Assembly (NCBI GenBank): GCA_025667525.1
Contig: CM046874.1
Coordinates: forward strand, 663,108,963-663,172,962
From: Glebionis coronaria
Taxonomy: Eukaryota > Streptophyta > Magnoliopsida > Asterales > Asteraceae
DNA length: 64,000 bases
Reading direction: 5' to 3'
Every line of letters starts with the position of its first letter. Position 1 is the stretch's first letter. Under the pieces are notes generated by a model that was not told the DNA's origin, did not search any database, and worked only from the letters and a program-made list of their open reading frames with translations. A program made the translations under genes and the position numbers. Below, in pieces: positions 61,618 to 64,000 of the stretch.

Positions 61618-61865
61618 TGATACGACCTTGTCGGGTAGTATTGGGATAGGGCACCCCTTCAAGCGTGATGCTAGCTCCTTAAGAAGAAGATGAGAAAACC
61701 AAAGACATTTTATTGAACATTAACTTGATTGATTGATAAATGATTACATTATGAAACTTTAAATACTAGTTTAGAAGATAAACATAAAACATAAAAGACA
61801 CTAAACAGATAAACATAAAACATAAACATATATCATAAATAATTAGAAGATATCCATGCATAACA
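61618..61865 (-). repeat. Outer TR-GAG LTR, right (5' LTR)
   Basis: 248 bp, TGATACGACC...GCATAACA; direct match to 58664-58911. Confidence 0.92.
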
Positions 61866-62516
61866 TAATTTAATTTTCTTATTGCGCGAGATCAAGAAAG
61901 CTCGAATACCAAAGAGGAATTAAATTATCAAAACATAAAGTCAAGCGTAGAAACAAAACTAATAAATAGTTATCGTGATAATAAAAAATAAAGACTTTAA
62001 TAGGTAACCATTATCAAATGAGAATCAGAATCTGAAAATATTAATATGTTTTTTATGGCGATTACCATGACTTATAGTGGAATGTGACGGAGTGTTCAAC
62101 TGGTGGAGGTGGCGGTTCAAGTATTTTTTTTCGGAATTTAATTTTGAATCAGCGGTCGTTAACGATGTTAGCTAACTCAAAGAGAAATTAAAGTTATAAG
62201 CAAAACAATGAGCCTATTGTATGATAAAACCCCCATTGTTGTCACATCACGTGGCGGTGGTTACGGAGTTGGTTCCGAAATGCTTTTCTTTGGAATTTCA
62301 ATACTAAGCCAACCTATTGGCAACGTTAGCTACCTCTTTACAATTTGAGAGTTATGATCCGAAAAGTAAGCTGTTAGGGTTTTTGCTAAAAGTTGAACCT
62401 TTTTTATAAGGGATGCTGTCGACTAGGGTTTGATTGGGTGGCTTGGAGGAAGCGGTTCAGTATAGCCATTTATGTATGAAGATCAGACTCACTCGGATAC
62501 TATGATAAGTAATTTA
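61866..62516 (+). other. Downstream flank of copy B, no gene
   Basis: Matches 10313-10609 and 11041-11345 of copy A, including 'cgagatcaagaaag', 'tagctaact' and 'gagttatgatccgaa'. The 431-bp insertion of copy A is missing here. No coding sequence or RNA gene is visible. Similarity to copy A ends near 62516, where the Copia-associated segment starts. Confidence 0.8.
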
Positions 62517-64000
62517 GGAAAAACTATATACTTTTATTAATATAAATCAAATTACAATTAATAAAACTAACAGAATATAAAGACATAAATTAAATAACTG
62601 ATAATAAAAAAAAGTAGTAAAAGGTATGAGACGAGGCTCGTGTTTAGCACGATTCCCTTAAAACAGATTCGTCGTCTGTTTCCCAGGGTACAGCGTCCAA
62701 AGCTGTTGTACAGCCGGATTAGACATGATATCCCATTCAAATTCTAATTCCATCGTGGACTTAGCTAGTAACTGTTTGCTTGGAAGAATTCCAAGATATA
62801 GCGGCCCCTCCCAGTGTAAACACATATCCACTGGTCGTACTAGAATCCTTTATGTCAGATATCCAATTTGCATCACTGTATCCTTATATAATACCTGGAT
62901 ATCTAGCATAATTCAGTCCATAATCACGAGTCTATCTCAAATAATGAAGTACCTGAGTCATAGCTTTCCAATGTGCATGACTTGGATTACTAGTATATCT
63001 ACTTATCCTACTAACAACGTATGCTAAGTCAGGTCGGGTACCTGTCATCAAATACATTAACATGCCAATAATTCTTGAATACTCTAATTGGGCAACACAT
63101 GCGCCTCTATATTTAGATAGATGCAAACTGGTGTCAATTGGAGTTCTATCAAGGCCGGAATCTCCTGCATTATGAGTATTAAGAATTTTGTCCTCATAAT
63201 GTCCTTGACTTAATTCAAGTCCACTTTGAGTTCGTATGATCGTTATTCCAAGGATCACATCAGGCAACCCCATATCTTTCATGTCAAACTTTGATTCAAC
63301 ATGTCTTTAGTAGACTTGATCATCTTGTCGTTACTGCCAACGATAAGCATATCATCAACATAAAGACACAAGATTACATATCCACTATTTGTGTCTTTGA
63401 CATAAACACACTTGTGGAATTCATTAATTTTGAATCCACTCTCTAACATGGCGTGATCAAACTTTTGATGCCCTTTTTTGGGATCTTGCTTTAAGCCATA
63501 CAATGACTTAACAAGCCTACACACTTTGCTCATTTGTTCAAGAGCCATGAAATGTATATTTCTTCTTCTAAATCTCCGTTTAGAAAAGCCGTTTTCACGT
63601 CCATTTGGTGAATTTTCAAATTTCTTAATGCGGCAATAGCAATTATTATTCGAATAAAAGTTATTCGCGTAACAGGCGAATAAGTATCGACGTAATCTAG
63701 ACCTTCGAGTTGTCTAAATCCTTTGATCACCAATCTTGCTTTATACTTATCATGGTGCCATAAGCTTTCATCTTCTTCTTGAAGGTCCATTTTTAGCCCT
63801 CGTGGTTAACAACCAGGAGGTAAATCCATGAGCTCCTAAGTATGATTTAGTAAAATATAATCTATTTCACTTTTAATGGCTTCTTTCCATCGAGGCCCTT
63901 CCGAGGAATTTCAAGATTCTTGATAAGAAGTGGGTTCATTTTCTACCATAAAAGAAACAAAATCAGGTCCAAATGATTTCTCGGTTCTCGTTCATTTGCT
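62517..64000 (-). mobile_element. Truncated Copia element, reverse orientation, cut by window edge
   Basis: Carries the RT and start of RNase H of a third Copia lineage. The RNase H stops short near 62750 and continues into sequence of unknown origin (62517-62750); no LTR was recognised on the left. The rest lies beyond the right edge. Confidence 0.7.
62740..63990 (-). pseudogene. Copia RT / RNase H remnant
   Basis: Read leftward. A degraded linker (about 63990-63800) is followed by RT starting 'DKYKARLVIKGFRQLEGLDY' and 'YSPVTRITFIRIIIAIAALR' with '[13 protein letters not shown]' (63790-63530). There is a short deletion and frame change after 'EEEIYI' (~63545). Then come 'KSLYGLKQ' and the catalytic YVDD at 63351-63362. 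After another frame change near 63280 there is '[19 protein letters not shown]' to 'TQVLHYLR' (63282-62932). RNase H '[20 protein letters not shown]' follows, but the frame is broken by stops near 62920 and 62855, and the domain ends after 'KSTMELEFE'. At least two frameshifts and several stops make it non-functional. Confidence 0.85.

Larger units (their letters stand above)
58664..61865 (-). mobile_element. TR-GAG element (GAG-only LTR retrotransposon), outer
   Basis: LTRs of 248 bp at both ends. On the minus strand the PBS ATTGGTGCTTTCATTGAGAG follows the LTR at about 61617, so the element reads leftward. The sequence around 10311 in copy A shows the empty site; flanks GAATT (58659-58663) and TAATT (61866-61870) fit a 5-bp duplication with one change. 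Only a gag remnant is inside. A second, related element is inserted in it at 59604-61373, so its own length is about 1.4 kb. Confidence 0.85.
56856..62516 (+). repeat. Segmental duplication, copy B (right part)
   Basis: Aligns with 8341-11347: gene, 3' flank, CACTA MITE, then 58580-58663 and 61866-62516 on either side of the TR-GAG insertion. Its left part lies at 17011-17562, beyond the Athila complex. It lacks the hAT MITE and the 431-bp insertion of copy A. Confidence 0.85.

Overview
This window looks like repeat-rich nuclear DNA of a flowering plant. It is AT-rich, has no bacterial-type operons, and is mostly LTR retrotransposons of plant lineages (Athila, Tekay/Del, Copia) with hAT, CACTA and Stowaway-type small DNA elements and one SINE. 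The Copia gag type (very long, coiled-coil rich) and the overall repeat style suggest an Asteraceae genome; that placement is inference from memory of similar polyproteins, not proof.

Layout: 1-5769 holds two Athila-like LTR pieces in opposite orientation. 5770-8040 is unclassified repeat DNA with a 39-bp minisatellite. 8041-11347 carries the first of two host genes (8537-9238), a single-exon PADRE/DUF4228 protein, followed by a CACTA MITE that contains a hAT MITE, and by a 431-bp insertion of unknown type. 11461-11720 is a Stowaway-like foldback. 12654-16745 is a decayed Copia element with extra LTR pieces in direct and inverted orientation. 16746-17562 is the upstream flank of the second host gene.

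17563-56855 is one large nested complex: an Athila-type Gypsy element with about 4.2-kb LTRs, interrupted by (a) a SINE in its 5' LTR, (b) a nearly pristine Copia element (22065-33695) inserted nine bases before the end of the 5' LTR and next to the primer-binding site, and (c) a Tekay/Del-type Gypsy element (41400-52029) in the 3' untranslated part. Target-site duplications are exact for the SINE, Copia and Tekay elements, so the layers can be peeled off unambiguously. LTR comparison by eye dates Copia as youngest (one mismatch seen in 362 bp); Athila and Tekay LTR pairs differ by a few percent in the stretches compared.

56856-62516 is the rest of the second duplication copy: the paralogous PADRE gene (57212-57913, same length, 28 amino-acid differences counted by eye), its CACTA MITE, and two related short GAG-only LTR elements nested in opposite orientation (58664-61865 and 59604-61373). 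62517-64000 is a truncated Copia pol on the minus strand.

How it fits together: a host gene with its flanks was duplicated after the CACTA insertion. The hAT MITE and the 431-bp insertion then hit copy A only, and the TR-GAG pair and the Athila complex hit copy B only. The Athila insertion moved the old upstream DNA of copy B 39 kb away and left an LTR 356 bp before its start codon. I found no convincing new defence, metabolic or RNA-based system; the interest is in the retroelement biology and the effect of the insertions on the gene pair.
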